Notes: a model not told the origin generated them from the letters alone. A stretch of 64,000 nt of DNA from Cystobasidiopsis lactophilus (GCA_001599975.1 BCIO01000002.1:2305883-2369882), one strand, 5' to 3'. Shown: positions 26,059 to 38,400, numbered from the stretch's first letter. Made by a program: numbers and translations.

Positions 26059-28638
26059 TTACAAATCTATCAATAGTGCGGTCTCTTGCTGAGGGCGATG
26101 ATGGTGCTCGGGCAGCTCGGTTGAGGGCACGCTGGGGAAGTGGGTGGCGTTGTACAAAGGTTGCTGCGGGGCGTGCGGAAGGTTCTGCAACTGCTGCTGC
26201 GCCTGAGCCGTCATCTTGAAAGAAGGCTGCCGCTGCTGCTGCGGAGGAGGCGCGGAAGGCTGCTGCTGGGGCAGAGGGACGTGAGTTGACTGCGGCGAGG
26301 CCCACTGTGGAGGTGGCGCTGCCGGCGCTTCGTACGGGGTGGAGACGGGCTGTTGGTACATTTGGGGATTGGGCGAAGAGACAGCGGGAGCGTAAGAAGT
26401 GGGCAAGAATTGGGGCGGCGCGTCCATCGTGGGCGAAGCGATTGGAGGGTAAATTTGGGACGGTTCGGGTGCCAATTGCGGGATCGCTGGGTATGCGGAC
26501 GCGGGCTGTTCGACGTGGGCCATGTCGACTGGCGGTGCGTAAGGTGCTGGTGCCTCCGTTTGCGGCTGGTAGATAGCTGTTCGAGGCGATTTAGACACCA
26601 GCTTTCATAGGTGGCAGGAATGCTCACTCTGCGAATATTGGTAGGAGACTTCGGGTGCCGGCGCGATTGGAGGAGCATATGCTGGTTGCGCTGTTTCGAT
26701 GTGAGAAGAGGCCAATACCAGTATGGGGTGCCAGTAGCTCACCATATTGCGGCATGGCCTGGGATGGTGGGGCATAGGAAGCTGTCCAAAGTGTCAGGTA
26801 CAGGTCAAAGCAAGCAGACGTTTAAACGCACGATAGGGCTGGGCAGCATAGGCTGCAAGAGTGATTGGGTGAGCGGATTCAATTGGGAGCAAGAGCAGCT
26901 TGACATACCGTAAGGTTGCGCGGTCGGCAAGGCGTGCCTTGACACTTGGCGCTCCAGCACGCTCTCGTAGAGCCGCATAATCTCCTTGAGCTTCTCCTTG
27001 GTCTCCACCAATATTTCTGTGAGAGCATCTTCAGATCTCGAAAAGGTGGCGAACACGGCGGGAAGCAGCTCACGTTCTTTGCCAGCCGCATCTTTGAAGG
27101 AAGTGATGAGGCTTTTGCGCGCCATCTCAGCGGCTTCGTATTTCGGTGCCAGGTCGTTGACGGTCGTGGTAGGAGCTCGCGTCTTGGCCGCCTGGGCGAA
27201 GGTCAGGAGGGCGTCCATGTCGGGGGCAGAAAGCTCCATGTTCGGTGGCTAATGGAATCATCATGAAGATCCAAAACGAATGGCAAGACCGAACAGAAAC
27301 GCACCAAAGGAAAGTCGCCATTGGAGTCCGGCTCAAAGGATGGTGGCGGGGCACTTGGAGCAGCCTCCATGTCCCTCAAGCTCGCAGCAATGGCGGCTGC
27401 CAGATCCGGGTCGTCTTCTTCGTCCTTTCTCCCCGAGTTTGCGCCGTTGGTTTGGGGTGGGAGTTCGTAGGAAGGCCGGTAACCGGTGGCCTGCTTGGAG
27501 TTGTCCTGCGAGTCCGCCAGCGACAGCTTCAGGGCGAGCTGGAGATCGGCGTCTTCTTGAGACGATGCGCCGTTCGAGAGGGAGTAGCTGGACGACCGGG
27601 TGTGGTCCGAGGCAAAGCCGACCGACTTGCCCAAGTCAGGCGAGGCGACGGTGTGCCGCCGACCCGATTTGATCTTCTTGTAGCAGCCATCACACACGCG
27701 CACAGCTTCGGAGATGCCAAAGTGCGGCAGGGCCAAGGACTGGGACGAGCACTTTTGGTCGAAGAGCTGGCCACAGTTGCGGCAGTGGTGGCGGCGATTG
27801 GTCAGCGTGAAAGGGTCTCGGCAGCGTGAGCACAGGTCTGAGTCAGAGTTGTCTATCCATTGAGGAGCGGACAGGGAGTCGATCATGGCGGACGTAGCCG
27901 AGGCAGAGATGGGTGGGAATTGTTGACCTGTGGGCGCTCTCTGTGATCAGGGCGCAACCACAGGACCAGAATGCAGTGATATAGAGACACACCTTCAGCC
28001 TTAAGCCTCGAGTACATGAGGACGAGCTCTGAGATGGACAAGTTGGGCTTGGACTGGAAAGCGACGCCCCAGTTTTGGAAGAGATTGAGCAGGGCATTCT
28101 TGACGTCGTTGTTGCCCGTCTGTTAAGCGTTCGATGAGCGCAATCCAAGGTCAATGCGAGCAAGTTGGGAGACAGACGTGGCGGATGAGGTCCCCTATGT
28201 CCTCGACGATGCTCTTGCCCGTGGCGCCCGGGATGTAGACCGAGCTGGCGGAGGCGCTGGTGCCCGCAATCTCCTTCAAGAAAGCGTCACCCGAGTTTTT
28301 GATGCAAGTGTCGAGGGTGTACAGCGTTCGCAGCTGGACGCTGGTCGCGAGCGGCAGTGTTCAACCCGCCCGCTTAAAGGCCAGGTAGGGAGGTGCGCTT
28401 ACTTGCCGTTCTTGATCGCTAATCGCTTCCGAAATGCCTTGACCGCCTCGCCAGGCTTGACGTTGCCGCTCCGGATCATGTCGCTCAAGTCGAGCGCCTT
28501 CTCGACTTCGCCCTCCAGCGGCTCGGGGCTGCTCGTGCTCGGGGCGGGCAGGTCCTCAGAGGTGATCTGCAGGAGGGTCGCCTCGAACGACGCCAGGGAT
28601 GGCCCTGCGGACGAGCTCGAGAACAGCCAGGCTGACAT
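26059..28638 (-). CDS. VPS27: ESCRT-0 subunit Vps27 (VHS-FYVE-UIM)
   Basis: This protein sorts ubiquitinated cargo at endosomes and recruits ESCRT-I and clathrin. The start is the ATG at 28638-28636 (MSAWLFSSSSAGPS). A VHS domain covers the first three exons: SDMIRSGNVKPGEAVKAF, RKRLAIKNGK, then DTCIKNSGDAFLKEI. A FYVE zinc finger follows: CSRCRDPFTLTNRRHHCRNC, the latter containing the R(R/K)HHCR motif that binds PI3P. Two ubiquitin-interacting motifs are visible (DADLQLALKLSLADSQ and DPDLAAAIAASLRDME). Next is an alpha-helical GAT-like core (LKEIMRLYESVLERQ). A Pro/Gln-rich tail ends LLIDL, a clathrin-box sequence, at the very C-terminus with the stop at 26061-26059. Roughly 690 residues, close to the family norm. 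Domain order is complete. Confidence 0.93.
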
Positions 28639-29305
28639 CTTTGTTCGCCACTTGGCTGGTCAACTCCAGCCAGTCCACTCTTGCTCCCGGCCGCCACCCT
28701 GCATCCCCATTCTCGCTCATGGTTTTGCTCTTTGGATCATTCTGAGCTGCTGGGCTTCTCTAAGTGTCTGCTCCCGGGCTGAGCGCACACTGTGGCCCCG
28801 CTTGCGCCCTCCGTTGGCTTATGATTTAATGCTGTTCGCGATTTGCTTCGATTGCCTTCCGTCGAAAAGTGTCCGAAAGGAATGTGCTTTTGTTGTTTGT
28901 GCACCCGAGCAAACAAGGCCGAGAGAGAGCTGCCTCTCGCCTCAGTTTCGTCATACGGGATCCTTCTTGGATCCTGATGTTCTCCTGCCCAGTTACCGAT
29001 TGGCGTCGCGAACCGATTACCTGCTGATTGCATCTACTCTTCAACTACACATAGGACCTGGGACGATTCCGAAGATCCCTGTGCCACTTGCTTGCGTCTG
29101 CCACATCTCGGGCGTTCCACAGTCGTCTTGAACCTGGGCGTCCGTCGTGCTGACGAGGGCGTCTCCCCTTGTGTGAGACTACTGTCCTACTAAGTCACCC
29201 AGAACCGTAAAGCACCACCACCACCACTACTGATATGCGCAGCATTCCTGCCTTTCAACTCCGCGTGTTTTGGCGGCTGCAGACGCTTCTTCATTTCGCA
29301 CCACC
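28639..29305. other. Divergent promoter region, VPS27 side
   Basis: About 670 bases between VPS27 (minus) and the next plus-strand gene. A short CAC-type triplet run lies near 29213-29230. No gene was recognised. Confidence 0.45.
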
Positions 29306-30061
29306 ATGAGCTCCGAATCCGGATCCATTAAGCGCTACTTCAGCAAGTCACCCGAAGAGTCCGACTACGAGGAGAAGCCAGCGCCCAAGAAGCGAAAGAG
29401 CAATGCCTCCGCAAAGTCAACAAAGAATGACGCGTCGAAGCCTCTGACCGAAGCGCATCTGAACGCCATGTCCAAAGAAGAGCTCATCCAGCACATCTTG
29501 AAGCTCCAAGCGAGCACCACGCTGTCTCCGGACGCCCTTGCGGCGAAGGTGGAGATCGCTCGCAAGCATCTTGTAAGCGGGACGCGTTTTCGCTCCACAT
29601 CAACTCCTTTGACGTCTTTTCCCTATCGAAAGGTCAAGGGCATCCAAAGCCAGATGACCTGGAAGCCTACTGCGAAGAGCGGGACCGCCAAATGGAGTTG
29701 TGAGGCTTCTTCAACGATTTCCACCAAACTTTGAAGCTCATGCTGTTCATTTTAGACACCTCAATCGTGCCCAATGCGGACATATTCGTCAAGCTGTTCA
29801 ATGCCGAAGGCTGGAAGGGCAAGGTCAAGAAATTGACCGTGGACGAATTCGAGACTTGTGCTGGGCAGTGCCTTGAAGGTGGGTGTTCCTCGGTCGCATC
29901 TTCGGTTGAACTTTGGTTCAATTGCTCGGCCAGGCAAAATTCGATACGACACCCTGCTCCTCACTGGCTCGCAAGTCACTCTCAAGTGGTCGGCTGCCGA
30001 TCTCGAGTTCACCGCATCTGGCACCTACGGCTTGCCCATGAAGATGCCCCGGTTCCATTAG
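29306..30061 (+). CDS. Conserved fungal protein of unknown function with basic Ser/Lys N-terminus
   Basis: The ATG at 29306 starts MSSESGSIKRYFSKSPEE. A Lys/Arg-rich stretch (PAPKKRKSNASAKSTK) looks like a nuclear signal. A short helical segment (MSKEELIQHILKLQ) follows. Three introns lead to a conserved C-terminal domain: KGIQSQMTWKPTAKSGTAKW, then TSIVPNADIFVKLFNAEGW, KLTVDEFETCAGQCLEG, and finally KIRYDTLLLTGSQVTLKW then FTASGTYG. The arrangement IxSQMxWKPxxKxGxAKW...IRYDxLxLTSxxVxxxW...FxxSGxYG recurs in many fungal hypothetical proteins from what I recall. No biochemical role is established. The final codons are MKMPRFH with the stop at 30059-30061. Length is about 195 residues. Confidence 0.7.
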
Positions 30062-30189
30062 GATGGGAGGTGGAATTTGGCCTTCAATACACGCTTGAAA
30101 ACTTATAGACGATGCTCCTCACAAATCTCCCCGTTCCCCCGCACCGCACCATCCGCGACTGCGCTTGCTCTCGCACGTCCATTCCAAAC

Positions 30190-31052
30190 ATGTCCAAAGT
30201 CGTCCTTCTGACCGGAGGTGGTAGTCCATTGGGCCTAGGTGAGAGTTGTAGCATGAGTATGACGCAGAAAGGCTAGACGACTTGAGGGCAGCATGGGCGG
30301 ACCACTTGGCTTCGAAAGGCTACACCATGGCATTGTTGGACTACCTGCCAGTCAAAACCGACTTCTTCTTTGTCCAATGTGATCTCACCGACGAGGCCAA
30401 CATCAAGAGAGCCTGCGCCACGTTGACCGCCCAGTTCCCGTCTGGACTCTACGCCATCATCAACGCAGCAGCGTACATCCCTAGGGGACCATTGGCAGAG
30501 ATTCCAATCGCTGAATCCAATCGATGTTATCAGGTAACTCAATCTGACCTCCAGGCCGTTTTGCAGAGTTTCGGATTTTGAGGGATGCCTTCAAGGTTAT
30601 TTTGCTGGCCCCGCTGCTGTTGGCCCAGGCGCTCCTACCACACCTGTGCAACCCGGGTCGAATCATCAATATCACCTCAAGCACAACAGGAAAGCCGCCA
30701 CTCTTGCACGGCTGGTATGCCACTTGCAAGCTTGGCCTCGTGGGCCTAACGCGCACGATGGCTCTCGAGTTTGCATCGCATGGGATCACCGCCAACTCCA
30801 TCTCGCCAGGACTGACGAGGCATCAAGGGACCGAGGTCGTCGGGGCTGCGGTCTTCCAGGCTGAGCTCGACCAGCAACTGATCAAGCGGGAGCTGAACAA
30901 GACCGACTACTTGGGCATCTTGGAGCTGTTGCTTTCAGAATCCTCCTCGGCAATCACAGGCCAAAACATCAATGTGAGTCACAATCGCGACAAGACCGGC
31001 CGGAGCCTAAGTCGGTCAACAGGTCGATGGCGGGCGCAATCTTGGCATTTGA
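30190..31052 (+). CDS. Short-chain dehydrogenase/reductase
   Basis: This is an NAD(P)-dependent oxidoreductase of the classical SDR type. The start is MSKVVLLTGGGSPLGL. An intron with acceptor GGCTAG joins to DDLRAAWADHLASKGY. Landmarks are CDLTDE (cofactor-specificity region), INAAAYIPRGPL (NAG-like), INITSSTTGKPPLLHGW with the catalytic YATCK (YxxxK), then ANSISPGLTRHQ and ITGQNINVDGGRNLGI before the stop at 31050-31052. The glycine motif is TGGGSPLGL, so the third Gly of the usual TGxxxGxG is not visible in this splice choice. That may mean a degenerate cofactor site or a different exon edge. About 245 residues. The substrate is unknown. Confidence 0.83.
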
Positions 31053-31365
31053 TGCTTTGATGCTTGGTGCAGTCGGACCCACGAGTCAAAGGGGAGCACA
31101 TAGGTCTTTCTAATGGATCCTACTAGGGCAAGGCAGAGCCATCGAGGGCATCAGCAAGCAGCACTCTGAGACGCAAGAGATGACGGAGACATTCTCTCGC
31201 TCTTCGGGAAGTCAAGCAGGGCAGTTCCTGTGTAGTAGTGGCATTCAAAGAAGTAACAAGTGGCCTTTTGCGAGTGGTTACATATGACCGACGTGGCCGA
31301 TGCTCGGCAGAGCGTCGTCTGCGCCTCGAAGCTTGCTCCCGGACGAGCAGCACCCCCTTTGCAGC
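31053..31365. other. Intergenic spacer upstream of YKT6
   Basis: About 310 bases. No gene or clear regulatory element was recognised. Confidence 0.4.
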
Positions 31366-32333
31366 ATGAAGATTTTGAGCATTTCCATCTTTGCCAGCGA
31401 TGACAAGCCGGCCGTCTGCCTGTCAGCCCAGCAAGACACCTCCTCCTTCTCCTTCTTCCAGGCACGCAGGTGCGCCAGAACTGGGCCACCATTTCACGAG
31501 GGGGATCCTGACCGAGCGGCGTGTTCGCGCCTGGCTACAGCATCGCCGAGTTCCTGTCCTTCTTCAGCAAGACCGTGGCAGAGCGCACGTCGCCAGGCCA
31601 AAGGCAGTCCATCCAAGAGCAGACCTAGTGAGCCGGCCAGCCCTTCGCTGGCAACCAGACCTCCTGACCCACCGGCCTCTCTCTTGCCCGCGCCAGCTTT
31701 GCGCACGTTTACTCTAGAGTAGCACCAGACTCGCTGACCGGCGTCGTCATTGCTGATGAAGAGTAAGTTTTGTGGCCTTGGGCACGCGGTTGGAAGCAGG
31801 CGCTGATAGCGAGGCCCGACCCCGTGCGCGCAGATACCCACCTCGAGTGGCCTTCACGCTCTTGAACAAGATCCTGGACGAATACTCGACGGCCGTGCCC
31901 ACCTCCAAGTGGTCCCAGGCTGCCTCTCAAGCGCGGCGCACCTCGTCGGCCAAGGCGGACAGCTCCGTCGACTTTGCACCTTTGGCTGGCTACCTCACCA
32001 AGTACCAGGACCCCAAGCAAGCGGATACCATCTCCAGGGTGCAGCAAGAGCTGGACGAGACCAAGATTGTGCTGCACAAGACAATCGAGGAGGTGCTGGA
32101 GCGGGGGGAGCGGCTGGACTCGCTGGTCGAGAAATCCAACCAGTTGCGTCTCTTTATCTCTTATTGTCAATGTTTCGCGACTCACGTTGTCCCAATTTTG
32201 TTAGATTGAGCTATAGCTCAAAGGCATTTTACAAGGTGAGCCTAACATTGTCCTAAACTCTCGCCTCGATCTTGATAGCGTGCTCCACCCACAGACGGCC
32301 AAGTCACAGAACAGCTGCTGCGGCATGTCTTGA
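31366..32333 (+). CDS. YKT6: v-SNARE Ykt6
   Basis: This is a prenylated R-SNARE acting in Golgi, vacuole and endosome fusion. The N-terminal longin domain is split by introns: MKILSISIFASDDKPAVCLS with FSFFQ, then RGTVQEFLTFFSKTVAER, then AHVYSRVAPDSLTGVVIADEE and YPPRVAFTLLNKILDEY. The SNARE motif follows as ADTISRVQQELDETKIVLHK and LERGERLDSLVEKSNQLSY, with the central R expected of an R-SNARE. The C-terminus is KAFYKTAKSQNSCCGMS, stop at 32331-32333. The last four residues CGMS form a CaaX box, and the preceding Cys is the usual palmitoylation site. Length is about 200 residues. The small last exons are required to reach the lipidation motif. Confidence 0.93.
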
Positions 32334-32686
32334 TGACTTAGGGAGGATAGTCAACGCCACCACCCGAGCTTCATACTTGCCTTTTGCCTCTCGTAATTTC
32401 GCGATTTGAAATCTCCATAGTCGTTTCTAGCGTCTCGAGCTCCATGACCAGCAACATCCGTTGTCGTCCGCTTGGTGACTGCCTGTTTCAGGAGCAAGGG
32501 GCGCGGCCACCTCAGACTCGGATTTGTCTGGCCCGCTTCGACGATCTTCTGCATGGCCATCTTCTGAGCTCTTGTCCGCGTCCGACCAACTTGTCGCCGC
32601 CAATGCAGCGCTAATGCCCTCTGTGACTGCTCGAAGGCACAATACCCCGCTTGTGTGAACCGATACCCCGACCGAGTGTCTCCAGA
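32334..32686. other. Intergenic region upstream of the TRK transporter
   Basis: About 350 bases. No gene was recognised. Confidence 0.4.
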
Positions 32687-35353
32687 ATGCCAGCCGTGCG
32701 CTCCAGCAAGTTGACGCTGGACTGGCATGCAATCTGGACGAAGGCCCAGTCTTCATTGAACTTTTATCGACTGCACATCATAGGCAAGCTATGCTTTCCC
32801 CCGGCCGTCGAGGCAGTTGAGCTGCCCAAGCTCATTTCATGCGCCCAACCGACTGCTACACAGCTTTCACTTTCGGGCCCTTGATTCTCTCTGGCATATT
32901 CTACGGAGCAAATGGTCGCATCACCATTGCATACATTGACTCCCTGTTCCTTTGCGTTTCAGTCAGTACGGTCTCTTTGGCTTGGCCCGGCATTCCTAAG
33001 ACCACAGCCCTTCTCCTATTTCAGGCGATGACCGTGACTGGCCTGACCACTGTCAATCTCAGCTCGCTCACGGGCTATCAACAGTCCATTCTTTTCGTCG
33101 CCATGATAATGGGCGACATCAGCGTGGTCAGCTGGATCATGGTTCTCGTTCGCCGATCTTTCATGGTCGCCCGATGTCAAGAACTGCTTCAAGCCCACTT
33201 CCTAAAGACCCGAATCCGAAGGGCTTCTACATTGCAGCAGATGCACGGCGGATTGGCCGAAAAGAAAGGGGTGAACGATGAGGAAAGTGAAAAGGTCCTG
33301 CACCGGACCAGAACATATGCAGGCTATGCCGACGCACAGTCGGCATTCAGCGAGCGATTCCTGGACTCAAAGCTGAACCAGCCAGCTGGCACCTACTCCA
33401 AGCTGATGACTACCAAGCAACGGCAGGTCGAGCACGGATATGGGGGCTTCCCAATGCCGTGGAGGCTGAAGTCAGTTCAAAATCTGTTCAACCGCCTCTT
33501 CCCGCGACAATCTTTGGCGCTGACTCGCACACTCACCCACGAGACCAAGCGCGGCCCTGTCGACCAAGACTCGACACCCTGGCTCAAATTCGATGGCCTC
33601 AAGATCGGCCGCAATTCCACTTTCAACATCGAAGATCTCACTTCCGCTCAGATCGAAGAGCTGGGAGGAATCGAGTTCAGGGCGCTGAATGCGCTCGCGT
33701 GGATCGTGCCAATGGTAAAGTCATCGTCTTCGTCATGAACCTGCCTCCCTGGGTGATGCGTTGAGCTCAGTATGTGGCTGGGGTGATGCTCGTCTCATTT
33801 GTCATGACTGCCCCGTGGGTGGCGGCTCGGACCACGTACGACGCCGTCTTTGCGCAGCAAGAGCGGCCAGTGCCAAAGGTCTGGTTCGTCGCTTTTCAAA
33901 CCGTCTCTCTCTACACAGGAGGCGGATTGAGCCTCTGCGACACGGGCATGGTGCCGTTTGGTGAGTCCAGCCTAGGCCATTGGGACTCTTCTGACACAAT
34001 GTCAGATTCGGATTGGTATCTTGGCATGTATGTCCGCCACTATAGGTCTTCCACAGGCAGATAAGACTTTGGACTAGGATTTGGGCTTGGGTGATAGCGT
34101 GCGGTAACACCATGCTCCCCATCTTCCTGCGCTTTGTCGTGTGGACAATCTACCAAGCGGCGCCCAAAATCTCGGAACTCAAGGACACGTTGTGCTTCCT
34201 GCTAGATCATCCTCGGCGGTGCTGTGAGTGCTCTAGAATTGACCTGCTGTCGAATGCTGAACGCAACGCAGACCTCTATTTGTTCCCGAGCCATCAGACT
34301 TTCTTTCTTCTGGTCTTCATGGTCGGCTTGTCGGCCTTTGAATGGGCTAGCTTCGAGATCCTGGACATCGGGCTGGATTTAGGCCTAGACTCGTCTCAAA
34401 GAGCCCTCATTGGCTTGTTCCAAGCCTTCTCCGTGCGAGCCTCGGGAATTTCCATAATCAACCTGGCCGCAATAGCACCTGCGGTCCAATTCCTCTGTGA
34501 GTCGGTCCCCTTATGCCCTGGTGCGGCGACCCATTTAGATGCTGGGTCTAGACCTCGTCTGCATGTAGGTCTGCCGTCAACTTGCTCCGCTTTGCGAGCC
34601 CACTGTCGGCTTAACTGAGCTACAACCCAGGTACATCGCAGTCTATCCGATTTCTATAGCAGTGCGATCAACGAACGTGTATGAGGAGAGGGGGCTTGGC
34701 GTGTTTGCAGACGACCCACCCGACGAAGACGAAGAACCGACGCCCCAAGGCACACAAGGGAAACGAGAGTTCTTCTCGAAGTACCTCATATGTGGGTGGT
34801 TCTCAGTGGATAATCTCCCCAACTGCTTTTGGTCGTGTTAGCTCGGAGCTGAAGTGCTCGCCACAGGGCATGTTCGCCGGCAATTGAGCTACGAAATTTG
34901 GTGGCTACTTACTGGAATATTTCTGCTGTAAATATTTGGCTGTTGGTTCTTGTGGACTGGCGTCGAGCTGACAGGGTGCGCTGTTGCTTAGCGCTATCAT
35001 CGAACGAACGGCCCTCATGGATCCGACGATGCCCTGGTTCTCGATGTTCAGGCTCATCTTCGAAGCAACGAGCGCCTTTTCTGGCGTTGGCCTCTCCCTC
35101 GGTGAGTCACTTCTATGCTCGAGAGAACAGCAGCTGAGCAAGCGATGTGCCAGGCGTGCCATACAACAACTTCGCCTTCTCCGGCTCATTTCGCAAGCTC
35201 TCCAAGCTGGTGATCATGATCATCATGATCAGAGGCCGGTTGCGTGGTCTCCCTCTTGCCATTGACCGGGCGATTCTCGTCCCTGCGGATCGCACTGCAC
35301 CCAACTTCACCAGAAGACCCACGCTCGAGCAGCAGCTCGATGATGACACTTGA
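32687..35353 (+). CDS. TRK-family potassium transporter
   Basis: This is a plasma-membrane K+ uptake transporter with four membrane-pore-membrane units. The start used is the ATG at 32687 (MPAVRSSKLTLDWHAIWTK); an upstream in-frame frame exists but adds nothing family-like. Exon 1 ends LHIIA, and the next exon reads FTFGPLILSGIFYGANGRI. Pore and helix landmarks are TVTGLTTVNLSSLTGYQQS, a second pore region with FQTVSLYTGGGLSLCDTGMV, a third with SVRASGISIINLAAIAP, and the last with FEATSAFSGVGLSLG. A hydrophilic cytosolic loop sits between the first two units, as in fungal Trk1. The end LVIMIIMIRGRLRGLPLAID and TLEQQLDDDT-stop is typical. Roughly 750 residues. An intron after exon 1 appears to use a GC donor. 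Stop at 35351-35353. Confidence 0.9.
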
Positions 35354-35495
35354 AAAGCATACCTATTGCATGGCATTGTACACTAGCTGTAATATCGAGC
35401 ATTTTTGGAAACCGCCACCCAGCACTGCTGCGGGACGTCGAAGCGGCCAGAAAAACTCAAGGCTTGCCCCTTCTCCGACCCAAGCCAGCGAGGTC

Positions 35496-38400
35496 ATGAG
35501 CTCTGAAGAGGCCGCACCGCCAGTACAGGCATCGTCGCCAGCACCCGTCGTTGCCTCACCGCCGACGGCGCCCGCTTCGTCCCAATCCACCCCCATTCCG
35601 CCATCCTCTGAGCGAGGTTCTGTCAGCCCCGAGAAAGCGGCTACCCCGACCCTGAGCATCCCAACGGGCCCTTCAGTCAAGACCAAGTCTCCCCTGTTCA
35701 TCAAGCACCCGTCTGTAGCCGGGAAGCCCGCAGCGCCACCGACAGCCCCAAAGGGACTAAAAGCTGTCATCGCTGCCGCCACCGCTGCTGCTCCTCCTCC
35801 GCCTCCTGCTTCCCATGCCCCAACGGACCACCAGACACTAGAGCAGCTACGCCAACGAGTCGATGCTGACCCGGAAGACGGAAGCGCGTGGCTGGCGTTG
35901 ATTGCGGATGCAGAGAAAAAGGGCGATCTCGAAACGACCCGCGAGATGTACGAAGCGTTCCTCAAGGTCTTTCCCGACAACGTGAGTCCAGTCTGTTTGG
36001 CATTGCATTGTCGATGGCCTGGTTACCCTTGTGCCCATCGTTCAACCGAAATGCTGACGTGGTGGCACTACTCTTTGTTTGTTCAAAGGCCAAGCAGTGG
36101 GTGGACTATGCAGACTTGGAGCTCCGGCATTCCCTATTTGCCAACGTTGAAGCCATCTTTGCCCGTTGCCTACGCACCTCTGTTTCCGTCGACCTCTGGG
36201 CTTTCTACGTGACCTACATTCGCCGGCGCAACTTGACCGAAGGCGTGTCCGCCGACCAGCAGAAAGTAGCGCGGACCGTGATCACAAAAGCCTATGAATT
36301 TAGCTTGAACCACGTCGGCCAAGACCGCGATGCGGGCGCGCTGTGGAGTGACTACATTGCTTTCCTGCGCCAAGCCGAAGTGAATCCCCTCTCCCTTGCT
36401 CCTTCGCCCTTGAGGCACTTGGGGCTCGCTTGCAGAATGCGCGTTGACTATCGTATGTATGAGCAGACAAGCGGCACGTGGGAGCAGCAGCAAGCCATGG
36501 ACAACTTGCGCAAAGTCTACCAACGCGCCGTCTCCATCCCGCTCAACAACGTCGAGCAAATCTGGGCTGACTACAACCACTGGGAGCAGAACTTGAACAA
36601 GCTAACCGTGAGCCCCGTCTTTCTGCGTTCGTGCGTCGCTGTTGGCACTTGGATATTGGAATTGTGCTCGTCACTCTTCGTTGTGCATTTCACTCTGCTC
36701 GCCGTTGACTGTCGCCGGCTACCATACGCCACTGTTCTCCTTTTGGCTGGCCCGCTTTTGACCCGTAGACCCGCATTCTCAATACCTACCCCTCTTGACC
36801 CCAACAGGCCAAAAAGTTTGTCGCCGAGCGAGGTGGAGCCTACATGACTGCTCGCGCCGCAGTCCGAGAGATGCGCACCTTGACGGATCCACTGTTGCTG
36901 TCGCCTTACCCCCGCCGACCGTCGTTCCAGAAGAAGGAAGACCGTCAGCTCATTGAGATTTGGCGCAAATATCTCAAGTGGGAAGAAGGCAACCCGCTTC
37001 AGCTGGAAGACACGGCGACCCTGCAGACGAGAGTCATGATGGCCTACAAAAAGGCCTTCGGCGAGCTGCGCTTCTATCCGGAGATCTGGTGAGAATGCGC
37101 TGATGCTTTCCCTTAAGCCAAACCATTTGCTGAGGCAAGCCCTCAGGTACATTGCATCCATCTACGCTGCCTCTATTAGCAAGGCGGACGAGGCTCTCAA
37201 ATTCTTGGAAAGCGGACTCGAAGCCAATCCGGCGAGGTGAGTCTGTGTACTTTTTTGCCACACCTCGTGTCTAAATCCGGCGGACCAACAGCATGTTGGT
37301 GGCATACGCTCTGGCCGAGAACCACGAAAGCCGGAAGGACTTCGAAGAGTGCCACAAAATTTACGACGGCGTCACCGCGCGCTTGACCTCCGAGCTTGAG
37401 CGGGCCGTCGCAGCTCGGGACCAAGAGATTGAAGCTGCTGTCACTCAAGCTAAGGCTGTTTTAGACGTCAAGCCCACCAACGGAGACAGCAATATGGAGG
37501 ACGCAAGCGGCGACCAGACGCTGGGCGAGGAGGTGATCAAGATTCGAGAGGCCATCACCGCGAAGGCGAAACCAAACATCGAGACATTGAAGAGGATGGC
37601 GGCTTCGGTTGCGATCACCCAGATGCGTTTCACCAGGAGAGCCGAAGGCGTCAAGCCGACCCGGGCCATCTTTGCGAAAGCTCGCAAATCGGCGTTCGTG
37701 ACTTGGCACATATACGAGGCAAATGGTGTGCCCCTTTCCTGCCTTTCAGATCCCAGCTTGATTCTCATGTTGACTGCCCAGCGACTCTCGAATACCACTG
37801 CAACAAGGAAGCCAAGGTTGCCATCAACATTTTCGAGTTGGGCTTGAAGTTCTTCGGCGAAGACCCTGAATACGTCGTCAGCTACCTCGATTTCCTGATC
37901 AACATCAACGACGACACGAGTCAGTGCCCATTGTTCTATGAACTCGAAATGAGGCTGATGGAGTGGCGCAGACGCCCGCGCCGTTTTCGAGCGCACCATC
38001 ACCAAACTGACGCCGATGCAAGCACGGCCGCTGTGGGAGCGCTTCTCTCGCTACGAGTGTCTATACAGCGACCTTGCGGCCATTCAAAAGCTGGACGCTC
38101 GCATCGCCGAGACCTATCCCACCGCCCCTAAAATCTACCGCTTTGCCGAGCGCCACGTCTACTCGGGCTTGACCGAAGTCTTGACCAAGGATCTTGGCCT
38201 CATCCCTGCTTCCTCGGGAGCCTCTTCCTCGATTGTCGTCGCGCCAGAGAGGGGCCGCTCTTTGTCCAGGTCTCCTTCACCCATTCCGATTCCTCGTTTC
38301 AAAAGAGCCCCATCCGAAGACAGAGGGCCGCCGCGATACGGCAGCGCCCAACGCAGGAGCGTCTCGCCCATTGACCGCTACCGCGATCTCCCATCCAAGC

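Noticed and set aside
24650-31052. A possible secondary-metabolite cluster around the 2-oxoglutarate dioxygenase and SDR
   Set aside because: The two enzymes are separated by VPS27 and an uncharacterised gene, and no core synthase or dedicated transporter is present.
35210-35240. TGATCA-rich palindromic run
   Set aside because: It lies inside the last TRK exon, encodes the hydrophobic VIMIIMI segment, and is explained by Met/Ile codons.
35363-35980. Minus-strand open frame of about 205 codons opposite the RNA14 N-terminus
   Set aside because: It has no domain and mirrors a Pro/Ala-rich coding segment.
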